From: Prevotellaceae bacterium UBA7028
GTDB taxonomy: Bacteria; Bacteroidota; Bacteroidia; Bacteroidales; Bacteroidaceae
Reading direction: 5' to 3'
Assembly (NCBI GenBank): GCA_002494215.1
Contig: DLBF01000071.1
Location: 1 to 16,938 of the forward strand
DNA: 16,938 nucleotides
The notes under the pieces are model-generated. The model saw only the letters and a program-made list of their open reading frames with translations. It was not told where the DNA came from and ran no database searches. The translations under genes were made by a program, and so were the position numbers. How positions within the stretch are numbered: the stretch's first letter is position 1; every line of letters starts with the position of its first letter. This document shows, piece by piece, positions 8,877 through 14,344 of the stretch.

Positions 8877-9061
8877 GAGATGATAGATAAGAGATGATAG
8901 ATAGTTTCAGGTTTCAGGTTTCAGGTTTTAAGTTTCAAGTTACAGGTTAAAGTCTAAAGCCTAATTCTTCTTTCTTCTCTCTTAATTCTTAATTAAAAAC
9001 TGTAAACAGTAAACCGTAAACGGTAAACCAATTATGAATTGTGAATTATGAATTATGAATT
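8877..9061. repeat. Composite heptanucleotide repeat region between tldD and tldE
   Basis: Almost the whole 188-bp spacer is built from 7-nt units whose sequence changes in blocks. 8877-8904 is a 14-mer (GAGATGATAGATAA and a one-base variant) twice. 8905-8967 runs TTTCAGG three times, then TTTTAAG, TTTCAAG, TTACAGG and further variants. 8965-9027 runs TTCTTCT twice, CTCTTAA, TTCTTAA, TTAAAAA, CTGTAAA, CAGTAAA, CCGTAAA and CGGTAAA. After a six-base break, 9034-9061 is ATGAATT, GTGAATT, ATGAATT, ATGAATT. No hairpin terminator or TAnnTTTG box was found in it. Confidence 0.88.
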
Positions 9062-10355
9062 AGAAAAAGTCGCAGAAGAGATCAGGCATGCTTGCAGCAA
9101 TGCCGATTTCAAACTTGTCCATATGAGTAATCACGAGGATAACATCATCATACGTAATGGGCAGATCGAGAAGATGCTGCACGCATCTGCTACCTCCCTT
9201 GCCCTGAACCTGCTGATTGATGGACGCGACGGATTCTTCTATACCAACAATCTGGCACCAGCGGCACTGAAGCAGTTCATACACAATGCCATCGAGACTA
9301 CACGTATGCTGGAGCCCGACGAGGCACGCACGCTGGCAGACCCTTCACGCTATTACAAAGGCGGTGGCCCCGATCTGCAGAATTTCGATGCCACCCTTTC
9401 CACTATAGACCCTTCCGAGAAACTCCGCTTGGCGCAGCAGAACAATCAGGAGGGCACACAACTTTGCCCCAGACTTATTAGTTTCCAGACCCACTATACC
9501 GACCGCCAGCATCAGGCACATTACCTTATCAGCAATGGCTTTCAGGGCTACGAGCAAAGCACATGCTGCACCCTTACCAGTATTGCTACGGCCGAGGGCA
9601 AGGATGGCCAGCATCCTGCCGACGGATGGGGCGAGACACGTATATTCCTTAAGGATATGCCTGCTGATGGCATAGCTCGTGTGGCGATAGACCGAACCCT
9701 TCGCAAGATAGGCAGTCGTCCCACCAGCAGCGGACAATACCGCATGATTCTGGAATCACCCATTGTGGGCAGTTTCTTGCAGCCTATCCTCAATGCCATG
9801 AACGGACAATACCTGCACGGCAAGATGTCCTTCTTGGCAGGAAAACTTCACCAGCAGGTGCTCTCGCCACTCGTCAGCATTGTCGATGACCCGCTCATCC
9901 CTGGTACCCGTGGCGCTTGCTACTTCGATTACGACGGTGTTGCCACACAGCATCGCAGCCTGTTCAGCAAGGGTGTGCTCGATACATTCTTCATCGATAC
10001 TGTCTATGCCAATAAGTTGGGCCTTCCCCCTACCACACAGGGCATACACCACCTTGTTATGGGATGCGACAGCAAGTCGTTGCAGCAGCTAATCGCCCAG
10101 TCTGATAAAACTATCTTGGTAACCGATTTCAATGGTGGAAATTGCGACCCGTCAACGGGCAACTTCTCTTATGGCATAGAGGGATTCCTGATTCAGAACG
10201 GAGTTATCGTGCAACCCGTCAGCGGAATGAATATAACCGGTAATATATTGGATGTATGGCAGCGTGTTTCTGATTTAGGAAACGACATCGACCCTTGGGA
10301 GACAGAGCTGCTGCCCAGCATCGTGTTCGAGGACGTCAGCTTTGGCGGACTTTAA
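9048..10355 (+). CDS. tldE: TldE/PmbA-family protein, partner of TldD
   Basis: A 435-aa member of the TldD/PmbA superfamily, in the position and of the size expected of the TldE (PmbA) subunit. TldE resembles TldD in fold but lacks the zinc-binding HExxxH, and indeed no such motif is present here. The N-terminal part (NIIIRNGQIEKML, then LLIDGRDGFFYTNNL) and the C-terminal GGNCDPSTGNFSYG (363-376) followed by a GIEGFLIQNG stretch fit the family, as does the end of the protein (NDIDPWETELLPSIVFEDVSF). The start at 9048 (MNYELEK) is the only usable one. It falls inside a 7-nt tandem repeat whose other ATG/GTG copies are out of frame and stop at once. It probably works with TldD, encoded 188 bp upstream. 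Its stop overlaps the stop of the convergent gene. Confidence 0.9.
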   Translation: MNYELEKVAEEIRHACSNADFKLVHMSNHEDNIIIRNGQIEKMLHASATSLALNLLIDGRDGFFYTNNLAPAALKQFIHNAIETTRMLEPDEARTLADPSRYYKGGGPDLQNFDATLSTIDPSEKLRLAQQNNQEGTQLCPRLISFQTHYTDRQHQAHYLISNGFQGYEQSTCCTLTSIATAEGKDGQHPADGWGETRIFLKDMPADGIARVAIDRTLRKIGSRPTSSGQYRMILESPIVGSFLQPILNAMNGQYLHGKMSFLAGKLHQQVLSPLVSIVDDPLIPGTRGACYFDYDGVATQHRSLFSKGVLDTFFIDTVYANKLGLPPTTQGIHHLVMGCDSKSLQQLIAQSDKTILVTDFNGGNCDPSTGNFSYGIEGFLIQNGVIVQPVSGMNITGNILDVWQRVSDLGNDIDPWETELLPSIVFEDVSFGGL

Positions 10356-11047
10356 GCCATTCTCTCGCAGAAAGCCTTGTAGGATGTTTCCAGGCGAGCC
10401 AGCTCGAAGGGTTTCAGTTGCAGCGAGAAGGTACCCTTCAGTTCCTCCAGACCAAAGTAAGCCTTCATCAGGCTGGCCAGATTAAAGGACAGTCCGTCAC
10501 CCCGCTTCATCAGGTAGTAAGCTATGCGCACCAGGTAATCCCTTTCGTGTTCGACATAGCGAAGCGACGAGAACAGCACAAAGGCGCAAGGCAGCGTGTT
10601 AACCCTAATCAGGAAAGGCATCCACTCGCTCGTTTCCTGCATACCAAAGCAACGGAACAAGCGCCTCACCTGCTCATCGTCGGTCAGGAAAGGCAACAGA
10701 AATTCGATGGTCTTCTGTCTGTCGATATCATTCATCATACCGCACAAACGTCCGAAGCCCTCATCGCTGATGGCAGCCTCCCCTTTACTCATTCTATCCG
10801 AAAGGGCTTTCAGCATAACCACAAGGAAAGCTTTGGCATCCCGTTCCAGCAATAATGCAAACAGTTCCCAGAACGTATCCCTTGGCAAATCCATAGCATA
10901 TCGTTCGCCCAGCATATACACAGCCGTGCGGAACTGCGAGTTCGAGAAACTGTACACCAGCTCCAGCAGACCCTCAAAGTCTGCTGCCGTCACAAGGGGT
11001 TTCATCCTTCTGTCTATCTGCAAGCTATAGTGCACATCCTTTATCAT
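10352..11047 (-). CDS. Uncharacterised 231-aa protein
   Basis: I do not recognise a domain. The predicted protein is rich in Leu, Phe, Arg, Glu and Met, with regularly spaced amphipathic stretches (for example FWELFALLLERDAKAFLVVM and TIEFLLPFLTDDEQVRRLF), suggesting an all-helical, soluble, possibly repeat-like fold. No signal peptide or membrane segment is evident. It starts 16 bp after the stop of a 49-aa ORF on the same strand, suggesting a shared transcript. An alternative start is Met-15. It ends convergently on tldE: the two TAA stops share the palindrome TTAA (10352-10355). Long plus-strand frames across the same stretch are judged to be shadows because this frame has the shorter intergenic gaps and better amino-acid make-up. 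Confidence 0.78.
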   Translation of the reverse strand: MIKDVHYSLQIDRRMKPLVTAADFEGLLELVYSFSNSQFRTAVYMLGERYAMDLPRDTFWELFALLLERDAKAFLVVMLKALSDRMSKGEAAISDEGFGRLCGMMNDIDRQKTIEFLLPFLTDDEQVRRLFRCFGMQETSEWMPFLIRVNTLPCAFVLFSSLRYVEHERDYLVRIAYYLMKRGDGLSFNLASLMKAYFGLEELKGTFSLQLKPFELARLETSYKAFCERMA

Positions 11048-11063
11048 CGCTTATCTCTCTCTC

Positions 11064-11213
11064 TTAGTCGTTAATATAATTCTTCGTGCTCATATCGTAG
11101 TACAGAGCCTCCAGCTCCTGCAGCGTCAGGTTCTTTATCGAATGTTCTATTGCACGAATCAGTTCCTCGCGTCGGAAGTCGTCAGACTCCCCAAATCTAT
11201 TCATATATGCCAT
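11064..11213 (-). CDS. Small 49-aa protein of unknown function
   Basis: A short frame begins MAYMNRFGESDDFRREELI and ends with LYYDMSTKNYIND. A second in-frame Met is at codon 4. The middle (EELIRAIEHSIKNLTLQELEAL split over two turns) reads as two amphipathic helices with an acidic/basic pattern, more protein-like than a chance frame. It lies 16 bp before the 231-aa gene on the same strand and 78 bp after the 101-aa gene, so it fits an operon. I know no function. It could be a small regulatory or adaptor protein, or a truncated relic. Confidence 0.6.
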   Translation of the reverse strand: MAYMNRFGESDDFRREELIRAIEHSIKNLTLQELEALYYDMSTKNYIND

Positions 11214-11225
11214 AATACCTATATT

Positions 11226-11288
11226 CGCTAACCGCTAATTTTTATCTCAAGATTCACTTTTATCTTTTAATCTTTCTCTTTTATCTGA
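11226..11288. repeat. Degenerate heptamer array between two minus-strand genes
   Basis: Units of 7 nt can be followed through this stretch: CGCTAAC then CGCTAAT, and later ATCTTTT, AATCTTT, CTCTTTT and ATCTGAT. The units are more diverged than in the other arrays but keep the same period. The array fills the spacer between the 101-aa and 49-aa genes. Confidence 0.6.
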
Positions 11289-11291
11289 TCA

Positions 11292-11597
11292 TTAGTAGTA
11301 TTCAATCTTCAGCTCATCACTCACACAGAAGTCCTCGTGGAAATCGTCGTTATAAACATACACAATCCTAAGGCCACGATATTGTGCAGGAACCTTTAGT
11401 ATTTCCAGCAAATGCCAACGGGGGCGACCGAAGTCATACGATGCCCTGTCAAGCACAATGCGGTTACTTACCCAGTCAAACTGGTAGTATCCGCCGCCTA
11501 TGCACTCATCATCCCCTATCAGCAGATTCTTGTGCTGACTAACCATTCCCAGACGGAAATACCCGTCCATGGTAATTATGAATTTAGGCAGATTCAT
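11292..11597 (-). CDS. Uncharacterised 101-aa protein
   Basis: A compact 101-aa protein with alternating beta-type stretches: PKFIITMDGYFRLGMVSQH near the N-terminus, a glycine-rich turn IGGGYYQFD around residues 33-41, DRASYDFGRPRW near 50-61, and an acidic C-terminus. There is no signal peptide or membrane helix. I recall similar small proteins scattered in Bacteroidales genomes but know no function, and I cannot name a domain. A TAnnTTTG promoter box lies 25 bp upstream of its start, so it probably heads a minus-strand transcript that continues into the 49-aa and 231-aa genes, though a 78-bp repeat-filled spacer follows. Confidence 0.75.
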   Translation of the reverse strand: MNLPKFIITMDGYFRLGMVSQHKNLLIGDDECIGGGYYQFDWVSNRIVLDRASYDFGRPRWHLLEILKVPAQYRGLRIVYVYNDDFHEDFCVSDELKIEYY

Positions 11598-11621
11598 TCT
11601 TACTCAGTGATAATTCAGCCA

Positions 11622-11629
11622 CAAAGATA
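11622..11629 (-). promoter_or_regulatory. Promoter -7 box of the 101-aa gene
   Basis: Read on the minus strand, TATCTTTG matches TAnnTTTG exactly and lies 24 nt before the start codon at 11597, the same spacing seen at other promoters in the window. No good TTTG -33 box is found at the usual distance; a hairpin (11647-11668) occupies that region. Confidence 0.6.
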
Positions 11630-11646
11630 GCAATTATTCTTCAAAT

Positions 11647-11668
11647 AACGCTAAAAATGTTTAGCGTT
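11647..11668. other. Perfect 9-bp hairpin upstream of the 101-aa gene
   Basis: AACGCTAAA (11647-11655) pairs with TTTAGCGTT (11660-11668) around the loop AATG. It has no adjoining long T-run on the plus strand, so it is a weak terminator at best. It lies where the -33 element of the minus-strand promoter would be and merges with the heptamer array to its right (TTAGCGT, TGAGCGG, TTAGCGA). Confidence 0.6.
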
Positions 11669-11759
11669 GAGCGGTTAGCGACCTGAAACCATCTATCATC
11701 TATAATCTATTATCTATTATCTATCATCTATAATCTCTCATCTATCATCTATAATCTCG
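11661..11759. repeat. Heptamer array with ten units in a row
   Basis: From 11690 to 11759 ten uninterrupted 7-nt units follow each other: CATCTAT, CATCTAT, AATCTAT, TATCTAT, TATCTAT, CATCTAT, AATCTCT, CATCTAT, CATCTAT and AATCTCG. Just before them, TTAGCGT, TGAGCGG, TTAGCGA and CCTGAAA keep the same period with one extra base. Read on the minus strand, the words GATGATAGAT, GTTTCAGGT and CTAACCG recur, all of which also occur in the tldD-tldE spacer. Confidence 0.9.
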
Positions 11760-11764
11760 TTATG

Positions 11765-11826
11765 AACAATCAACTTACAAAATAAATTATTTAAGTTGTT
11801 TCATGTCCAAAATCAAGTTGATTGTT
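11765..11826. repeat. Perfect 12-bp inverted repeat with a competing inner stem
   Basis: AACAATCAACTT (11765-11776) is the exact reverse complement of AAGTTGATTGTT (11815-11826), with 38 nt between. Part of the left arm (CAACTTA, 11771-11777) can instead pair with TAAGTTG at 11792-11798, so two foldings exclude each other. Confidence 0.75.
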
Positions 11827-11847
11827 GATCAAAAACAAGCTAAAAAG

Positions 11848-11907
11848 AATTCAGTTTCCAAACCCATCGTTTGCACGCTGAATTCAAGCAGTTTTCAGCA
11901 TGCAAAC
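11848..11907. repeat. Two overlapping inverted repeats
   Basis: GAATTCAG (11848-11855) pairs perfectly with CTGAATTC (11878-11885). GTTTGCACGCTGAA (11869-11882) pairs with TTCAGCATGCAAAC (11894-11907) with a single mismatch (G:U in RNA sense on one strand). The shared bases 11878-11882 mean the two stems are alternatives. Confidence 0.72.
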
Positions 11908-12019
11908 CATCCGTATTCAGCCTTGATAGTTTTTACTTTGTAGCTCGGTGATTTAATCAGCTACTTACCATATGCTTCCCTTACTCTTTCTTCGTTGCTG
12001 ATAGGGAGCACACTTAATT

Positions 12020-12122
12020 GATGTTCGGTACTTGTTCGGTATATGTCCGGTATATGTCCGCTACATGTTCGGTGTAGAACCGAACATATACCGAACATCA
12101 AGCGTACTTCTACCGCACATAA
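12020..12122. repeat. Phased 11-nt repeat array with direct and inverted copies
   Basis: Five direct 11-mers lie end to end from 12020 to 12074: GATGTTCGGTA, CTTGTTCGGTA, TATGTCCGGTA, TATGTCCGCTA and CATGTTCGGTG. After four bases, four inverted 11-mers follow from 12079 to 12122: ACCGAACATAT, ACCGAACATCA, AGCGTACTTCT and ACCGCACATAA, the last two degenerate. The innermost pair forms a perfect 9-bp hairpin (ATGTTCGGT with ACCGAACAT). The 11-nt spacing is close to one helical turn, as for arrays of protein-binding sites (iterons), but no DNA-binding gene adjoins it. Confidence 0.88.
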
Positions 12123-12340
12123 TCTGAGGCTAATACCTTACAACATTATAGGAACACTGAGGGTAAGGTAAGGAATGTACGGAATTAATATTAGATTAAT
12201 TATTAACTCTACAATGGCAGATGGCATTATATAACTACAACACCTCCATGGAAACATTTTGACATCACACCACCCCGAAAAAAAATAAAGTCCAACGCTC
12301 TAAAGCCTAAGAGTATTTACTACTACACGAGAAAACAAAA

Positions 12341-12375
12341 TTTCTCTAACCTGACAGTAAATTTTCTCTAACTTG
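12341..12375. repeat. 13-nt direct repeat spaced by 22 bp
   Basis: TTTCTCTAACCTG (12341-12353) and TTTCTCTAACTTG (12363-12375) differ at one base and start 22 bp apart, two helical turns. They could be paired binding sites; nothing else supports a function. Confidence 0.55.
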
Positions 12376-12501
12376 GAAACAAAATAAGGCTACAATACTC
12401 GCTTTGAAAATTATTTACAGATTTTAGATAGTCGAGATTTTTCACATAGATATCACTAATCACAGATTTCTTATGTCCCGCAGAAGGCTACGATTAAGCG
12501 A

Positions 12502-12684
12502 GAGGCGACTGAGGTCATCAGAGTAGCCACTGAATGTGGCTACGGCCTCACGAAGGGGAGTGACTCACCACTCACGATGGGGGTTGCAATGCTCACATCG
12601 TCTATCCCGAGCGTGAGCAGGCTCGACCGATGGTCAAAAAGGGAAGCCCCAACCTTGTTATTATGAAGTTGGGGCAATTTTATT
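12502..12684 (+). ncRNA. Candidate structured RNA ending in a terminator (tentative)
   Basis: A GC-richer block in AT-rich surroundings holds several stems. GTAGCCAC (12523-12530) and GTGGCTAC (12536-12543) form a perfect 8-bp hairpin, enclosed by GAGGC (12502-12506) with GCCTC (12545-12549). Further right, GCTCAC (12591-12596) pairs with GTGAGC (12613-12618), and CGAGC (12608-12612) with GCTCG (12621-12625); these cross, so they form a pseudoknot or exclude each other. The block ends with the terminator at 12646-12684. No TAnnTTTG promoter was found upstream. The same DNA has an open plus frame from 12460 to 12663 without a start codon, so a gene relic is the alternative. Confidence 0.35.
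12646..12684. terminator. Terminator hairpin, probably serving the DUF4419 gene from the right
   Basis: GCCCCAAC (12646-12653) pairs with GTTGGGGC (12668-12675) around a 14-nt loop. On the plus strand AATTTTATTT follows; on the minus strand the stem is followed by TTCCCTTTTT. It lies 43 bp beyond the stop of the minus-strand DUF4419 gene and could work in both directions. Confidence 0.75.
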
Positions 12685-12718
12685 TGAGAGTGTAGTGCTT
12701 TCAGGTTTATTAGCGGGA

Positions 12719-14113
12719 CTAAAGCCATATATTGGCTTTGGGGAAGTGTTTCTTGATTTTTTCTTTCTGTTCTTTCGACATTTTACCTTCGATGGTCAGA
12801 TAGTCTATCTTCAGATTGTAGAACCAGTCGGGTATTACCACATCGTCTGTGAATTTCAGTTTTAACCGTTTGAGATGCTTCATGGTAGCCAGTACCTCTG
12901 GCACTTCCTTAACAACAAGGGATAAACCGGATTTGTCGGCAGATTTCTTCATATTTTCGGGCGTCAAGTCTTTGTCCTGATAGGTTACCATCCAACCGAT
13001 CTTAGGTGTCAGCATATTACCGAGTGTATCGACTTCTGCACCCATAAATCCTGCCCAGAGCTCCATGGGAGCCTCGCCCTCAATGCTTCCATCCTCGGAG
13101 GATAAGACCTTATAGTTAAATCCGACTCGTATCAACTCCGACGGCATATCTACTGTATGGGCGACGCTATTCTGAGTTAATCCATTCTCGTCGGGGAAGA
13201 ACTTCAGTATCCAGCCGTCCAGCATTGTCAGGGTATCAAAGGTGCATCCGCCACCTTTCAGTTTATTAACTCTGTCCTTTTTAACTATATCCTGCCAGAA
13301 CTTCTGGTTGGGCTTACCCTCGACTGCATTCACAAACTCCTGCAGTAATGGCTCCAGACTCTTTGCCCATTTGCCGATGCCATTATAGACTTCCAGCTTT
13401 TTGGTCTTTGCCATCACCTGTCGCCAATCGTCGGGTGTACCCGTGATGGCTATACTGGGGATGCCGCAGGCAACCCTCATTACGGTATATGTGAAGTATT
13501 TCTTGACACTTTCCATTAGTGTAATCTGCGAGGCAATGCGCTCGGCAGGTGTGGTGGTAGTGAAGTCTGCGGTTATCGTCTTGGCGATGTCGTTCTTGGT
13601 GTAACTGTCTATCTGTGCCGTAAAATCACTAATCAGCGTAGGCCAGTCGGCTTTCTCGGAGAACAGGTCTTCCTGAGATTTGACAACCAAATCCAACTTT
13701 CCGTCATGGCTGACCAGCTGCTGACGCATTTCCTCGGGGTGGGCATTTACATAGCGGGCAAAGCCCTGGCTGATTAAGAGCCATATCATATCGGGTGATA
13801 TGGTCACAGACATATGATTGGCGTATGCCCATTTCAGGCCTCCGTAGAAGGCGTCATTGCCAGTATACTTCATACACTGGTCGTTAGCGAAACTGGTTGT
13901 TAAAGCTTTGCAGAATCCACTGGTTTCCTCATAGAGTATTGTGCCAGCCAGCTGTTCGCCTGTACCCAAATACTTGTATTTATCCCTTATGGGGGTAAGA
14001 CCCTTGTCAACTTCAAAGGCAATATAACCGTTCCGCTGAGAGATAACAATATCGTCCTTAGCCCAACCTGTAAGGGTAAGGAATGCAAATAGAATAACCA
14101 GTGAGTGTTTCAT
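12719..14113 (-). CDS. Secreted DUF4419 domain-containing protein
   Basis: A 464-aa protein with a clear N-terminal signal sequence (hydrophobic core VILFAFLTLTGW, ending near residue 18), so it is probably exported to the periplasm or cell surface. DUF4419 features include the segment around AYANHMSVTISPDMIW (96-111), DFTTTTPAERIASQI (183-197), CGIPSIAITGTPDDW (216-230) and an FWQDIV stretch near 272. The biochemical role of DUF4419 is unknown. The last 60 or so residues (LKRLKLKF, then IPDWFYNLKIDYLTIEG) resemble one or two leucine-rich repeats, a tail possibly used for binding. A TTTG/TAnnTTTG promoter lies upstream and a terminator hairpin downstream, so it appears to be a single-gene unit. 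Confidence 0.9.
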   Translation of the reverse strand: MKHSLVILFAFLTLTGWAKDDIVISQRNGYIAFEVDKGLTPIRDKYKYLGTGEQLAGTILYEETSGFCKALTTSFANDQCMKYTGNDAFYGGLKWAYANHMSVTISPDMIWLLISQGFARYVNAHPEEMRQQLVSHDGKLDLVVKSQEDLFSEKADWPTLISDFTAQIDSYTKNDIAKTITADFTTTTPAERIASQITLMESVKKYFTYTVMRVACGIPSIAITGTPDDWRQVMAKTKKLEVYNGIGKWAKSLEPLLQEFVNAVEGKPNQKFWQDIVKKDRVNKLKGGGCTFDTLTMLDGWILKFFPDENGLTQNSVAHTVDMPSELIRVGFNYKVLSSEDGSIEGEAPMELWAGFMGAEVDTLGNMLTPKIGWMVTYQDKDLTPENMKKSADKSGLSLVVKEVPEVLATMKHLKRLKLKFTDDVVIPDWFYNLKIDYLTIEGKMSKEQKEKIKKHFPKANIWL

Positions 14114-14142
14114 TTTAGTGCGTTTTTCTTTGTTTTTCTGCC

Positions 14143-14174
14143 CAAAGATATGAAATTTTTATCATCTCAACAAA
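14143..14174 (-). promoter_or_regulatory. Promoter of the DUF4419 gene
   Basis: On the minus strand TTTG (14171-14174) and TATCTTTG (14143-14150) are separated by 20 nt, a full match to the Bacteroidetes -33/-7 pattern. The -7 box ends 29 nt before the ATG at 14113. Confidence 0.8.
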
Positions 14175-14269
14175 AAAAATCCTTAGTTTTTTCTTTAACC
14201 GCTCTGTAGATATTAACTTTTTTTAAAGTTTGTGAGTTTTTTAATTTAGAACATTCTTTTAATTCACAG

Positions 14270-14290
14270 AAACTTGAAACTTGAAACCCA
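14270..14290. repeat. Short heptamer array beside the terminator
   Basis: GAAACTT, GAAACTT and GAAACCC follow each other at a 7-nt period. The reverse complement contains TTTCAAG, the same word as in the tldD-tldE spacer (8933-8939). Confidence 0.75.
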
Positions 14291-14330
14291 AAAAGAGGAC
14301 TGACAGAATATTGTCAATCCTCTTTTTTTG
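14291..14330. terminator. Bidirectional terminator after the DKNYY gene
   Basis: A 15-bp stem joins 14291-14305 to 14312-14326 (core GAGGACTGACA with TGTCAATCCTC, one mismatched or wobble pair) around a 6-nt loop. It has A-runs on its left and T-runs on its right, so it can end transcription in either direction. It lies 15 bp beyond the stop of the DKNYY gene on the minus strand. Confidence 0.87.
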
Positions 14331-14344
14331 TATCAGATAACATA

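Larger units (their letters stand above)
11760..12718. other. Gene-poor region of about 960 bp, rich in repeats and inverted repeats
   Basis: No convincing gene is seen on either strand. It is AT-rich from 11760 to about 12470 and noticeably GC-richer from about 12470 to 12680. It contains nested inverted repeats (11765-11907), an 11-nt phased array (12020-12122), an 8-bp inverted repeat TACCTTAC (12134-12141) with GTAAGGTA (12163-12170), a 13-nt motif repeated 22 bp apart (12341-12375), and a structured GC-richer segment ending in a terminator (12502-12684). No transposase remnant, tRNA or attachment-site duplication was recognised. Confidence 0.7.

Noticed and set aside
10295..10855. 186-aa plus-strand frame after tldE
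   Set aside because: It starts inside tldE and lies opposite the 231-aa gene. Its Gln/His-rich make-up looks like a shadow, and the minus-strand frame is better placed.
11690..11759. CRISPR array
   Set aside because: The units are 7-nt tandem repeats without spacers, and no cas gene is present.
11765..11826. Insertion sequence with 12-bp terminal inverted repeats
   Set aside because: Only 38 bp lie between the arms, there is no transposase, and no target-site duplication was seen.
12020..12122. Plasmid-type replication origin
   Set aside because: The 11-nt units look iteron-like, but there is no initiator gene or DnaA boxes, and all neighbours are chromosomal housekeeping genes.
12540..12728. 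62-aa minus-strand frame
   Set aside because: It covers the terminator and the candidate structured RNA and overlaps the end of the DUF4419 gene; no protein-like features.
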